A stretch of 59,162 nt of DNA from Thermoleophilia bacterium (GTDB taxonomy: Bacteria; Actinomycetota; Thermoleophilia; Miltoncostaeales; Miltoncostaeaceae), in the NCBI GenBank assembly GCA_020848615.1, contig JADLHW010000019.1, forward strand, positions 1 through 59,162, read 5' to 3'. The position numbers and the translations under genes were made by a program. This document shows, in pieces, positions 8,004 to 18,078 of this stretch (its first letter is position 1; every line of letters begins with the position of its first letter). The notes beneath the pieces were generated by a model, which was given only the letters and a program-made list of their open reading frames with translations, was not told where the DNA came from and did not search any database.

Positions 8004-10069
8004 GCAGCGCGCCCGGCACCGACCCCGCCGAGGGCATGCTCGACCGCCTCATGGACCTGTGCGACGTGGCACGGGAGGACGTGACCGCCGCCGGCAGCCG
8101 CCGCGCGGTGGTCGAGACCGCCGCCCGCGTGCCGTGCCTGGAGTCCGGTCTGCTGGTGGCGGTGGAGCCGTCCGGTGCGCGGGTGCTGGCCTCGACCCGC
8201 CCGGGCATGGCGGAGGGCGTGCAGATCCCGGACGACCTGGTGTCCGCCGCCGCACGCGGGGTGGCGACGGGCCGCCTGGGCAGCGGTGAGCGCGTGGCCC
8301 TCACGCGCGTCGCGGGGCGCTGGGAGCCGCAGCTGCTGGTGGGCGGGCTGCTGGCCGACGACCCCGCCCCCTGCGACGAGTGGCTGCTGCGGTCGCTGGC
8401 CCTCGCCGCGGGCGCCGCGCTGCGCATCGCCGAGGAGCGCCACACGGGCGACCGGGCGCGCATCACCGCGGAGCGCCTCATCGAGGCGGGCATGGCGATG
8501 GCCAGCCACCTGTCCATCGACGAGGTCCTCAACCGGCTGGTCACCGTCGCGCGGGAGGTGCTGGGATCCCGCTATGCCGCCCTCGGCGTCCTCAACCCGG
8601 CGCACACCGGGCTGGAACGGTTCGTGACCTCCGGCCTCACCCCGGAGGAGATCCAGGGGATCGGCCCGCCGCCGCGCGGCAAGGGCATGCTGGGCCTGCT
8701 CATCCGCGATCCGCGCCCCGTGCGGATCGCCGTGATGTCCGAGGATCCCCGCTCGTACGGCTTCCCGCCGGGCCACCCGCCCATGCGGTCGTTCCTGGGT
8801 GTGCCCGTCATGCTGCGCGGCGAGGTGTTCGGGAACCTGTACGTCACCGAGAAGGAGACCGCGGACGAGTTCTCGGAGGAGGACGAGCGCCTCGCCCAGA
8901 CCCTCGCCGCCCAGGCGGCGGTGGCCGTGGACAACGCCCGCCGGTACGAGAGCGAACGGTTGCGCGTGGGCGAGCTGCGCAGCGTGCAGGAGGTCGCCCG
9001 GGCGATCCTCTCCACCCTGGACCTCGAGGAGCTCCTGCCCCTCATCGCGCGACGGGCTCGCCGGCTCACCGGCGCCGACACCGTCGGCATCGCGCTGGGC
9101 GTCGACGGGCCGCTGCGGTTCCGCATCGCGCACGGCGTGGACGCCCTGGCGATGGAGTCCGTGGAGTGCCCGGACGACCTCGACGCCGTGCCGGAGGTCC
9201 TGTGCGCCGCGCTCGCCGCCACGACCGCCGTGGTGGAGCCGCTGGAGGTGGACGGCGACCGGGTGGGCGCCCTCGCGGCCGTGGCCCGCAGCCCCATGGA
9301 CGCCCGGGCCCGCCGCCTGCTGGCGACCCTGGCCAGCCAGGCGTCGATCGCCGTCGCGAACGCCGAGACCTTCGCAGCGGAACGGCGCCGCCTGCGCGAG
9401 TCCGCCCAGGTGCAGGCCGCCGAGGCACGTGCCAGCGCCGCCGCGGAGGGGCTGCGCCAGGCGATCGAGGCACAGGAGGCCGAGCGCGCACGCGTCGCAC
9501 GCGAGCTGCACGACGAGGCCGGCCAGTCGCTCACCGCCCTGGCGCTGAACCTCCGCATGCTCGACGAGCACCTGGACACCGAGGGCCAGCGCCGCCTCGC
9601 GGAGCTGCGCCAGATGGTGAACGGCATCAGCGGCAGCCTCAGGAACCTCGCGACCGACCTGCGGCCCTCGGGGCTGCGGGAGCACGGGCTGTCCAGCGCG
9701 ATCGAGCGGCAGGCCGCGCGCCTGCGCGAGGCCACGGGCATGGCCGTGGACGTGCTGGTGAACGACCTCCCGGACGACCTGCCCGAGGAGGTGCAGATCG
9801 CGCTGTTCCGGGTGGTGCAGGAGGCGCTCACCAACGTCGCGCGCCACAGCGGCGCCGGGCAGGCGAGCGTCGTGGTGAGCCGCCACGGCGGGCACATCCG
9901 CGTGGTGGTGGAGGATGACGGCCGCGGCTTCGACCCCGCCGCCCCCAGCAACCGCCTGGGCATCCCCGGTATCCGGGAGCGCGTCGAGCTCATCGGCGGC
10001 TCGCTCCGCATCGAGAGCGCCGTGGGCGCCGGGACCGCCCTCATCGTCGACCTGGAGGACCCGCGTTGA
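8000..10069 (+). CDS. GAF-GAF sensor histidine kinase (HisKA_3 / NarL-partner type)
   Basis: 689 residues, no transmembrane segments, so a cytosolic sensor. Order: an N-terminal ~150-residue region, a GAF domain (about 155-315, ending in AQTLAAQAAVAVDNARRYE), a second GAF (about 325-455), a helical linker (RESAQVQAAEARASAAAEG), a HisKA_3 dimerisation domain with phospho-acceptor His504 in ARELHDEAGQSL, and an HATPase domain with an N box (EALTNVARHS) and G box (DDGRGFD). The architecture resembles mycobacterial DevS/DosS, although haem ligands cannot be assigned from sequence alone. The ATG overlaps the ald stop, and the TGA overlaps the response-regulator start, so ald, kinase and regulator are translated as a block. 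Confidence 0.92.
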   Translation: MSSAPGTDPAEGMLDRLMDLCDVAREDVTAAGSRRAVVETAARVPCLESGLLVAVEPSGARVLASTRPGMAEGVQIPDDLVSAAARGVATGRLGSGERVALTRVAGRWEPQLLVGGLLADDPAPCDEWLLRSLALAAGAALRIAEERHTGDRARITAERLIEAGMAMASHLSIDEVLNRLVTVAREVLGSRYAALGVLNPAHTGLERFVTSGLTPEEIQGIGPPPRGKGMLGLLIRDPRPVRIAVMSEDPRSYGFPPGHPPMRSFLGVPVMLRGEVFGNLYVTEKETADEFSEEDERLAQTLAAQAAVAVDNARRYESERLRVGELRSVQEVARAILSTLDLEELLPLIARRARRLTGADTVGIALGVDGPLRFRIAHGVDALAMESVECPDDLDAVPEVLCAALAATTAVVEPLEVDGDRVGALAAVARSPMDARARRLLATLASQASIAVANAETFAAERRRLRESAQVQAAEARASAAAEGLRQAIEAQEAERARVARELHDEAGQSLTALALNLRMLDEHLDTEGQRRLAELRQMVNGISGSLRNLATDLRPSGLREHGLSSAIERQAARLREATGMAVDVLVNDLPDDLPEEVQIALFRVVQEALTNVARHSGAGQASVVVSRHGGHIRVVVEDDGRGFDPAAPSNRLGIPGIRERVELIGGSLRIESAVGAGTALIVDLEDPR

Positions 10070-10707
10070 GCAGCGACATCGTCCGAGTGCTGGTCGTCGA
10101 CGACCATGCCGTCCTGCGGTCCGGCCTGCGGCTGCTGCTGGAGCGCGAGCCCGGCCTGGAGTTCGCGGGGGAGGCCGCCAGCGCGGAGGAGGCGCTGCGG
10201 AGCCTGGAGCGCACGCAGCCCGACATCGTGCTGCTCGACCTGCAGATGCCCGGGATGGGCGGCCTGGAGGGCGCCAAGCGCATCCGCGACCGGCGGCCCG
10301 GCGTGCGGGTGCTGGTGCTGTCGATGCACGACGAGGCCGACGACGTGCGCCGCGCGTTCGCGTCCGGGGCCGACGGCTACCTGGTGAAGACCGCCGCCGA
10401 CGAGGAACTGGTTCGCGCCCTGCGCGCCGTGTCGGACGGCGAGCGGTATCTGCACCCCAGCCTCGGCGCGAAGCTCGCCCAGCCCATCGCCCCCACCGGC
10501 CCCGTGGACGAGCTGTCACCGCGGGAACGCGAGGTCCTGAGGCTCCTGGCCCTGGGCTACACCAACCAGGAGATCGCCCAGGAGCTGGTGGTGTCGGTGC
10601 GGACGGTGGAGAGCCACCGGGCCCACGTGATGACCAAGCTGCGCGCCGAGTCGCGGGCGGCGATGGTGAAGCACGCCCTCGACGCGGGCCTGCTGGACGC
10701 CCGCTGA
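10066..10707 (+). CDS. NarL/FixJ-family response regulator
   Basis: 213 residues. The receiver domain has acidic residues DD at 12-13, phospho-acceptor Asp58 in IVLLDLQMPG, a Ser in VLSMHDE and Lys in YLVKTAA. The C-terminal LuxR-type helix-turn-helix starts at LSPREREVLRLLALGYTNQE and contains VSVRTVESHRAHVMTKL. It is the cognate partner of the kinase directly upstream; its TTG start overlaps that gene's TGA (TTGA). Likely targets are its own operon and the stress cluster downstream, but no clear DosR-type box was found. Confidence 0.93.
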   Translation: MSSDIVRVLVVDDHAVLRSGLRLLLEREPGLEFAGEAASAEEALRSLERTQPDIVLLDLQMPGMGGLEGAKRIRDRRPGVRVLVLSMHDEADDVRRAFASGADGYLVKTAADEELVRALRAVSDGERYLHPSLGAKLAQPIAPTGPVDELSPREREVLRLLALGYTNQEIAQELVVSVRTVESHRAHVMTKLRAESRAAMVKHALDAGLLDAR

Positions 10708-10853
10708 CGCCACCGGCGGCCGCCCGGGGGCCGTTCGGGAAAGCACGGATCAGCAAGCCGCGTTTGGCCCGTTACCGCGCGAGGCGGGCCGGACCACGAT
10801 TGAGCACCGCCCCACCCGAGGCCCATCTTCCCTTCCCGGACGTGACCGACCCA

Positions 10854-11357
10854 ATGGCAACCGCCCTCGACAGTGATCGCGCCGCCTGGGCCGGCAAGGC
10901 CCCCGTGCGCATCCGGACGGCCCGCCCCGAGGATGCCGACGCCATCGGGATGCTGGTCGCCCAGCTCAACGCCGAGCGTTCCCGCACCCGGTACCACGCC
11001 GATGCCCTGGTGCCCCGCGCCGACGAGGTGGGCGACGCCAACGGCATCGGCCGCAAGGTGGTGGCCGTCACGCCCAGCACGTCCGGCGACCGCGTGGTGG
11101 GGCTCGCCTCCTGGGCACCCGGCGACGGCGACACCGGCCACGCGATGCTCGCCGTCGCCGAGGGCTGGCGGCTCACCGACATCGGCCAGCGCCTCCTCGC
11201 GGAGGTGGGACACCGCGCGACGCTGCAGGGCATCCGGAGCTTCGTGGCGGAGATCGTCCCGCGGAACGCCGCACTGCGGGCGGCAGCCCGGGCCCTGGGC
11301 CTGCCCGAGCACCGGCACGGCGTGTCGGTCGAGATCGACGTGTCCCGCCTGGCCTGA
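10854..11357 (+). CDS. GNAT-family N-acetyltransferase
   Basis: 167 residues. After a short N-terminal extension, VRIRTARPEDADAIGMLVAQ begins a GNAT fold. The acetyl-CoA-binding region is AEGWRLTDIGQRLLAEVGH, less glycine-rich than the consensus R/QxxGxG/A, followed by AEIVPRNAALRAAARALGL, the usual beta5-alpha region. The sequence is reminiscent of the acetyltransferase domain of protein-lysine acetyltransferases of the Pat type. Context matters: two universal stress proteins follow, and mycobacterial Pat is known to acetylate a universal stress protein. That this enzyme acts on its neighbours is inference. An in-frame GTG at 10842 is an alternative start; neither has a ribosome-binding site. 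The 146-nt gap before it shows only a weak hairpin. Confidence 0.75.
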   Translation: MATALDSDRAAWAGKAPVRIRTARPEDADAIGMLVAQLNAERSRTRYHADALVPRADEVGDANGIGRKVVAVTPSTSGDRVVGLASWAPGDGDTGHAMLAVAEGWRLTDIGQRLLAEVGHRATLQGIRSFVAEIVPRNAALRAAARALGLPEHRHGVSVEIDVSRLA

Positions 11358-11371
11358 GCGACCCGGACGGC

Positions 11372-11797
11372 GTGTCGGTGCCGTACGACCACATCGCGGT
11401 GTGCCTGGACGCCTCCCCTGCGGCGGGCGAGGCGGCGCTGCGCGAGGCGGCCGCCCTGCGGGCCCCGGCGCCCGGCAGGCTCAGCCTGGTGCACGTGGCC
11501 GTCCCGCCGCGATTCGCGGGGTACGCCCGGTGGGAGCCGCCGTCGCGGCAGACGTTCGTCGTGGAGGCCGGCGAGTGGCTCCGCGGGCTGGCGGAGACCG
11601 TGCCCGGCGCCGAGGCGGTGCTGCTGCACGGCGACCGTCCCGCCCACCGGGTGGTGGAGTGGGCGCGGGACGCCGGCTGCGACCTCATCGTCGCCGCCTC
11701 CCACGACGACGCCGCCGAGCGACTGGGACTGGGCGGCTTCGCGCGGTACCTCGCGCACCACGCGCCCTGCCCGGTGCTGCTCGCCCGCCCCGGGTGA
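11372..11797 (+). CDS. Universal stress protein, degenerate ATP motif
   Basis: 141 residues from a GTG start 14 nt after the acetyltransferase stop. It shows the Usp fold pattern: a YDHIAVCLD opening strand, a helix, AGCDLIVAASHDD, and the closing HHAPCPVLLARPG. The ATP-binding loop Gx2Gx9G(S/T) is eroded (ASHDDAAERLGLGGF), so nucleotide binding is doubtful. It is a paralog of the next gene (opening strand, AGCDLIV versus SGCDLLI, and HAPCPVLL endings). Probably part of a stress operon under the upstream two-component system. Confidence 0.85.
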   Translation: MSVPYDHIAVCLDASPAAGEAALREAAALRAPAPGRLSLVHVAVPPRFAGYARWEPPSRQTFVVEAGEWLRGLAETVPGAEAVLLHGDRPAHRVVEWARDAGCDLIVAASHDDAAERLGLGGFARYLAHHAPCPVLLARPG

Positions 11798-11844
11798 CCG
11801 GGGCGCCCCGGATGGACTCCGGCCGGGAGGGGGTTCACCATTGA

Positions 11845-11858
11845 GGGGACGGACCCCC
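11845..11858. promoter_or_regulatory. Short inverted repeat between the two usp genes
   Basis: GGGG-N6-CCCC (GGGGACGGACCCCC) lies about 15-28 nt upstream of the second usp. It is loosely similar to the GGGAC/GTCCC half-sites of DosR-type operators but lacks the A/T-rich centre. Weak evidence. Confidence 0.2.
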
Positions 11859-11872
11859 ACCCACGAACGGGA

Positions 11873-12313
11873 GTGAGCATGCCGGCGCCGTACGCCCACA
11901 TCGCCTGCTGCATCGACGATTCGGACGTCGCCCGGCGCGTCGTCGACGAGGGCCTGCGCCTGCGCGCACTGGGCCCCGGACGGCTGTCGCTGGTCTTCGC
12001 GGCGCCCCAGCCGCTGGTCTACACCGGGATGGCCGGGGACTGGGTCCCGGACCCGGCCGACATCAACCAGGCGGCCCAGCGGTGGCTGGCGGAGCGCGCC
12101 GCCGAGGTGGAGGGCGCCGAGTCGGTGCTGCTCACCGGGTACGCCCCCGTGGCGGTGTGCGACTGGGCCGCCGAATCCGGATGCGACCTCCTCATCGCCG
12201 GCTCGCACCGGGGCGCGGTGCAGCGGATGCTGCTGGGCAGCTTCGCGAGCTACCTGGCGTACCACGCCCCGTGCCCGGTGCTGCTGGTGCGGCCCCGCGG
12301 GGGTGCGGCATGA
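11873..12313 (+). CDS. Universal stress protein (UspA family)
   Basis: 146 residues. The domain opens YAHIACCIDDS and closes YHAPCPVLLVRPRG. The nucleotide loop is largely kept: AGSHRGAVQRMLLGSFA matches Gx2Gx9GS with one shift, so ATP binding is more likely than in the preceding paralog. Start: GTG at 11873 gives V-S-M; the ATG at 11879 with ACGGGAG upstream is equally good and would shorten it by two residues. The stop overlaps the ATG of the CBS/GTPase fusion by 4 nt, so the two proteins are made together. Confidence 0.9.
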   Translation: MSMPAPYAHIACCIDDSDVARRVVDEGLRLRALGPGRLSLVFAAPQPLVYTGMAGDWVPDPADINQAAQRWLAERAAEVEGAESVLLTGYAPVAVCDWAAESGCDLLIAGSHRGAVQRMLLGSFASYLAYHAPCPVLLVRPRGGAA

Positions 12314-13212
12314 GGCTCCGCGACATCATGACCCGCCGCCCCCTCACCGTGGGCCGCGACGCCTCCCCGGAGGACCTCGCCCGGCTCGTGGAGACCGCCA
12401 GGGTGCGGCACCTGCCGCTCATGGACGGCGACCGCCTGGCCGGCCTGTGGATCGCCACCGACGACGGCCCGCTGGTGCTGCTGGGCCCCGAGTCCGTGCA
12501 CGCCGCCTCCCCGGACGACGACGCCGAGGACGCGGTGGCCGCCCTGCTGAAGGACCGGGAGGCCGCGGTGGTGGTGGAGGACGGCCGGGCCGTGGGCATG
12601 CTCACCCGCTCCGACGTGCTCGGCATCGTGCGCGCCGCCCTGGCCCGCGGCATCGACCGCCCCTCGAACCGGGCGCTGGTGGTGCTGTTGGTGGGGCCCG
12701 CGGACGCCGGCAAGTCCACCCTCCTCATGCGCACCATCCCGCTGCTGCGGGAGTGCGAGGCCGGCGTGGTGCGGGCCGACGCCGAGCCCGGGTCGGCGCC
12801 CGTGAGCGAGACCGTGGACGGCACCACCACCATCACCGACCCGCGCGCCCACTGGCGCGCCGGCCTGCGTGACGCCGTTCGCGCCCTCGGGGACGTGCAG
12901 GTGGTGCTGGTGGAGGACCGCGATCGCGCCCCGGAGGCGCGGGGCGGACCGGGCGGCGACCTGCAGGTGCTGGTGGTGCCCGTCGCCGGTGCCGCGTCCC
13001 TGCCGCCCGAGGCGGTCCGCGAGGCGCAGGCCGTGGTGCTCACCAAGGCCGACCTGGCGTCCGCCGCGGACGTGGATGCCGCCCGTGAGCGGCTGCGCGA
13101 GTGCTGCCCCGACGTCGGCGTCTTCGCCGTGTCGGCCGAGCAGTCCGACCAGGGCCTCGCCGAGTGGCGCGACTGGCTGCTGGGGCACATCCTGCCGCGC
13201 GGGCACCGCTGA
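12310..13212 (+). CDS. CBS-pair protein fused to a HypB-like SIMIBI GTPase domain
   Basis: 300 residues. Residues 1-112 form a CBS pair (LRDIMTRRPLTVGRDASPED; then AVVVEDGRAVGMLTRSDVLG). Residues 121-300 resemble a HypB/UreG-type P-loop GTPase: Walker A GPADAGKST at 129-137, a beta strand VQVVLVEDRDR where HypB has its switch strand, and the guanine-specificity motif TKAD at 245-248 followed by a HypB-like end (VFAVSAEQSDQGLAEWRDWL). No Cys/His metal cluster of classical HypB is evident and no hydrogenase genes are near. CBS pairs sense adenine nucleotides, so the fusion may couple energy charge to a GTPase switch. It is translationally coupled to a universal stress protein. Domain calls are fairly secure; role unknown. 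Confidence 0.72.
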   Translation: MRLRDIMTRRPLTVGRDASPEDLARLVETARVRHLPLMDGDRLAGLWIATDDGPLVLLGPESVHAASPDDDAEDAVAALLKDREAAVVVEDGRAVGMLTRSDVLGIVRAALARGIDRPSNRALVVLLVGPADAGKSTLLMRTIPLLRECEAGVVRADAEPGSAPVSETVDGTTTITDPRAHWRAGLRDAVRALGDVQVVLVEDRDRAPEARGGPGGDLQVLVVPVAGAASLPPEAVREAQAVVLTKADLASAADVDAARERLRECCPDVGVFAVSAEQSDQGLAEWRDWLLGHILPRGHR

Positions 13213-13217
13213 GGGTC

Positions 13218-13260
13218 CGGCCGGAGGCGCCCCGGGACGGTCCCGAGACACCTCCGGCCG
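13218..13260. terminator. Bidirectional terminator hairpin
   Basis: CGGCCGGAGG (13218-13227) pairs perfectly with CCTCCGGCCG (13251-13260); the loop contains a further GGGAC/GTCCC stem. It lies between convergent genes ending at 13212 and 13266 and can serve both. Confidence 0.7.
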
Positions 13261-13265
13261 CCGTG

Positions 13266-13979
13266 CTACTGCTTCGCGGCGGCGGCGTCCAGGTTGGTCG
13301 AGAACACCGAGTAGTCCTCGCTCTCGCTGAAGCTCTTTGTGCCGCCCGGGCCGGTGGCGACGAACCACGGGGTGCCGGTGTAGTTCGCGGCGGTCGCGTC
13401 GGCCTCGTTGGCGAACATCTCGTCCACCACCGAGTCCTGGGCGTAGTCGGACTTCCACTCGTCCACGTCGGCTCCGGACGCCTTCACGATGTCCTCGACG
13501 ATCGAGTCCGTGATCCACTCGGTGCTCTCGTCGCCCTGGTGGGCGTAGAGGATCTCCGTGAACTGCCACATCTTGTCCTGCTCGGCGGCCGCCAGGCCCG
13601 CCAGCGCCCCGCGCTCGGAGTCCGGGCCCAGGCGGCTGCCCTGCCCCGCCGAGGCGCCCAGCCGGATGGGCTTGAGCACGACCTTGACCTTGCCCGTCTT
13701 CACGTAGTCGGTGATCACCCGCTTCATGGGCCCGAGCGCCGCGTCACGGCAGAACGGGCACTTGAAGTCGACGAACTCGGTGAGCGTGACCGGCGCGTTG
13801 GCCCTGCCGAGCGTGGCCCCGTCCTGGGGGATGCCCTTCAGCTGCGCCTCCACCTCCGTGGCGCTCTGGGCGAACTGGTCCGCGGTGGGGCCGTCGCTCC
13901 CGGACAGCTGCACCACGACCAGCACGGCGACGACCGCGACGGCGGCCGCCACGATCACACCGATGAGCTTCTTCGACAC
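13266..13979 (-). CDS. Membrane-anchored DsbA-like thioredoxin
   Basis: 237 residues from GTG, with AGGAGG 5 nt upstream; longer in-frame starts lack a ribosome-binding site. An N-terminal anchor (about residues 5-25, IGVIVAAAVAVVAVLVVVQL) places the rest outside the membrane. The thioredoxin fold begins at APVTLTEFVDFKCPFCRDAA with redox motif Cys74-Pro-Phe-Cys77, and the cis-Pro loop is TGTPWFV. This is the DSBA-like family (Thioredoxin_4), which forms or isomerises disulfides in exported proteins. Cysteine-bearing secreted proteins such as the DUF11 pair could be clients, but no linkage exists. Monocistronic. Confidence 0.9.
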   Translation of the reverse strand: MSKKLIGVIVAAAVAVVAVLVVVQLSGSDGPTADQFAQSATEVEAQLKGIPQDGATLGRANAPVTLTEFVDFKCPFCRDAALGPMKRVITDYVKTGKVKVVLKPIRLGASAGQGSRLGPDSERGALAGLAAAEQDKMWQFTEILYAHQGDESTEWITDSIVEDIVKASGADVDEWKSDYAQDSVVDEMFANEADATAANYTGTPWFVATGPGGTKSFSESEDYSVFSTNLDAAAAKQ

Positions 13980-14143
13980 CCGGTCCTCCTGTCGTCCCTC
14001 GGCTGCGACGGCCCCATCGGGCGTCACGGGGCCCGTTCTGAGGCGGGAGGATGCCAGCCGCCCCGGCGCACGGTGCGGACGCGGGTCCGCCACGACCAGG
14101 ATCGGCGATTCCGGCGATTCGTCGGCCCGTCCGCGCGGCGGAC

Positions 14144-14149
14144 TACAGT
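14144..14149 (+). promoter_or_regulatory. -10 box of leaderless-type promoter (NurA-HerA-SbcDC operon)
   Basis: TACAGT lies 6 nt upstream of the ATG at 14156. No Shine-Dalgarno sequence is present. It is probably the promoter for the whole four-gene operon. Confidence 0.55.
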
Positions 14150-14155
14150 GGACCG

Positions 14156-15150
14156 ATGCCGGACCCCTCCTCCAGGCTGTCGATCCACGTCGCGGACCCG
14201 GGTTACGGCCCCGGCCTCGACGCCTCCGAGATGGACGCCGCCGACGTGCGCACCGACGTCGAGCCGGTGGCCTGGGCGCCCCTGCGCCCGCGGGCCCGCC
14301 CGGCGGGCGAGCTGCTGTTCATCGACGGCGCCCAGCAGATCGAGGCGTGGCTCACCGTGTCGCAGGCCGACGACCCGCGGCCGCTGGCGGGCGTGGCGTT
14401 CGCGGTGGCCGCCGGTGCGGTGCGGGCCGGACACGGCGACCGCGCCGAGGTGGTCGACCTGCACGTGCGGCGCGCGGCGATCTGCGAGGGCGACCGCTGC
14501 CTGCACCTCCCGCCCGCCGGGGCGTTCCGGTGGGACCCGCGGGCCGGCTCCGGCCGCGACCCGTTCGCCCTGGCCCGCCGCGTCGGGCAGATGCGCGGCG
14601 AGCTGGAGCTGCAGCTCGCCGAGCGGTGGGCCTCCCCGGAGCGGCTCATCGTGCTCGACGGGCGCCTCAGCTTCGTGCGCGACACGCACGGCCCCGTGGT
14701 GGGCGCCGTGAAGTCGCACCACCGCATCTACCTGGAGGGCGAGTACGGCATGGTGGTGTCGCGCTTGGCGGTGGGCGAGCGCACCCCGCTGTTCGCGATC
14801 GGCGAGGACCGGTTGTCCTGGTACCAGCGCCTGCCCGGTGTGGGCGAGGGCGGCTGGGCCGGCATCCTGCGCGGCGAGGCGCCGCGCGCCCTGGGCCTGG
14901 AGGCCGCCCGCACGCTGGCCGACCGCGCCACGGCGGAGCTGCCCCGGTACGCCGGCCGCCCGCACCGCGACCCGCGGGCCCCGCAGAACATGGTGCCCAT
15001 CATGACCCTCGAGGGCCGGTTGCGGCACCGCATGGGCGACCGCAAGCTCGCGCTGCGCGCCGTGCGCCAGGCCGCGGCGGGAGCATGGCTGGAGGACGCG
15101 GCGCCCGACGCCGCACCGCTGCCCGTCCCGGCGGCCCTCACCGCCGCCGC

Positions 15151-15154
<4 letters not shown>
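14156..15154 (+). CDS. nurA: NurA-domain nuclease
   Basis: 332 residues. NurA is the 5'-3' nuclease that works with HerA in DNA end resection. Visible motifs: Asp57 in LLFIDGAQQ (first metal-binding Asp), Asp168 in ERLIVLDGRLSF (second), GAVKSHHRIYL after it, and a C-terminal region with RDPRAPQNMVPI and LEGRLRHRMGD that I associate with bacterial NurA proteins. The neighbouring HerA, SbcD and SbcC genes support the assignment strongly. Start: the ATG directly after a TACAGT box; an upstream in-frame ATG at 14051 would run through the promoter. The stop overlaps the HerA ATG (ATGA). Confidence 0.82.
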
Positions 15155-16908
<1,754 letters not shown>

Positions 16909-18078
16909 GTGAAGCTCCTCCACACCGGCGACTGGCACCTGGGCAAGCGCCTGCACGGGCTGGACCGGCGGGAGGAGGCCCGGGCCGCCCTGGAGGAGAT
17001 CACCGAGGTGGGCCGCGCCCACGAGGTGGACGCGGTGCTGGTGGCCGGCGACCTGCTCAACCGCCGCCACGTGGACCCCGTCGCCCTGGGCGACTGCCTG
17101 GCCGTGCTGGAGGGCCTGGCCCGTCTGGGGCCGGTACTCGTCGCGGTGGGCAACCACGACGACCCCGACCTGTGGAACGCCCTGCGCCCGTATCTCGTGG
17201 CCCGCGGCATCCACATCGCCGGCCGGGTCCAGAACGCCGGCGAGGCGGTGGTGAGCGTGGAGACCCGGGCCGGGCTCCTGCACGCCGCCCTGCTGCCGTG
17301 GCCGGAGCCCGCGCGCCTGCGGACAGAGCTCGGGACGTCGGCGCAGCTGTCGAAGGCCACGTACGCCGACCTGTGCCGGGCGGTGCTGGACGACTACGCG
17401 CGGGAGCTGCGCGACCGGCGGCAGCGCGAGGGGGGCGCCGCGGTGCTGGTGGGGCACCTCATGGTGGACGGTGCCGTGGCGGGCGGCGGCGAGCGCGAGA
17501 TGACGATGGGCATCACCTACGCGGTGTCCCCGCACGCCCTGCCCACCGACCTGGACTACGTCGCGCTCGGCCACGTCCACCGGCCGCAGGCGATTCGCTC
17601 CGGCGGGGCCGCGCGGTACGCGGGCAGCCCGCTGGCGCTGGACTTCAGCGAGGACAACCACGACAAGACCGCCTGCGTGGTGGAGATCTCCGGGCAGCGC
17701 ACCACGTTCCGGGAGGTGCCGCTGGTCGCGGCGCGGCCGCTGGCCCGCATCCGGGGGCCCATCGACCGGCTGGCCGAGCTCGCCGCCGCGCACCCGCGCG
17801 CCTGGCTGCTGTGCGAGGTGGAGCTGGAGCACGCGGTGCTGGACCTGGTGCGGCAGGTGCGGACGGAGGTGCCCGACGCCCTGCGCATCGAACCGCGGTA
17901 TCCCGCGGCGGTGCCCGGAGCCGGCGGCGCCGACGGGGGCGGTGACGCCCCGGTGCGGCCGCTCCCCGAGCTGTACGAGGAGTGGTACCGGGAGCAGGAC
18001 CGCGCCCTGTCGCCGCGCCTGCGGAAGGCGTTCGAGCAGGCCCTCGCCGACGCCGACGCCAACGCGGCCGACACATGA
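16909..18078 (+). CDS. sbcD: Exonuclease subunit SbcD (Mre11 family)
   Basis: 389 residues, similar to E. coli SbcD. Calcineurin-type metallophosphoesterase motifs are intact: GDWH (Asp8, His10), GDLLN (Asp48), GNHD (82-84), VGHLM and GHVHRP. Beyond about residue 270 lies a capping and SbcC-binding region ending with helix YEEWYREQDRALSPRL. Together with SbcC it forms an Mn-dependent nuclease that opens hairpins and processes DNA ends. The GTG start lies directly after the HerA TAA with no spacer; the TGA overlaps the sbcC ATG. Confidence 0.95.
   Translation: MKLLHTGDWHLGKRLHGLDRREEARAALEEITEVGRAHEVDAVLVAGDLLNRRHVDPVALGDCLAVLEGLARLGPVLVAVGNHDDPDLWNALRPYLVARGIHIAGRVQNAGEAVVSVETRAGLLHAALLPWPEPARLRTELGTSAQLSKATYADLCRAVLDDYARELRDRRQREGGAAVLVGHLMVDGAVAGGGEREMTMGITYAVSPHALPTDLDYVALGHVHRPQAIRSGGAARYAGSPLALDFSEDNHDKTACVVEISGQRTTFREVPLVAARPLARIRGPIDRLAELAAAHPRAWLLCEVELEHAVLDLVRQVRTEVPDALRIEPRYPAAVPGAGGADGGGDAPVRPLPELYEEWYREQDRALSPRLRKAFEQALADADANAADT

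Noticed and set aside
8000-10707. Orthologs of mycobacterial DevS/DevR
   Set aside because: Architecture is similar, but the regulator reads as a generic NarL member and no consensus DosR box was found.
11845-11858. DosR operator before the second usp
   Set aside because: Only GGGG-N6-CCCC agrees; the A/T-rich centre of the known operator is missing. Listed at low confidence only.
12310-13212. Hydrogenase maturation factor HypB
   Set aside because: Lacks the metal-binding residues of HypB and there are no hydrogenase or hyp genes in the window. Kept only as HypB-like.
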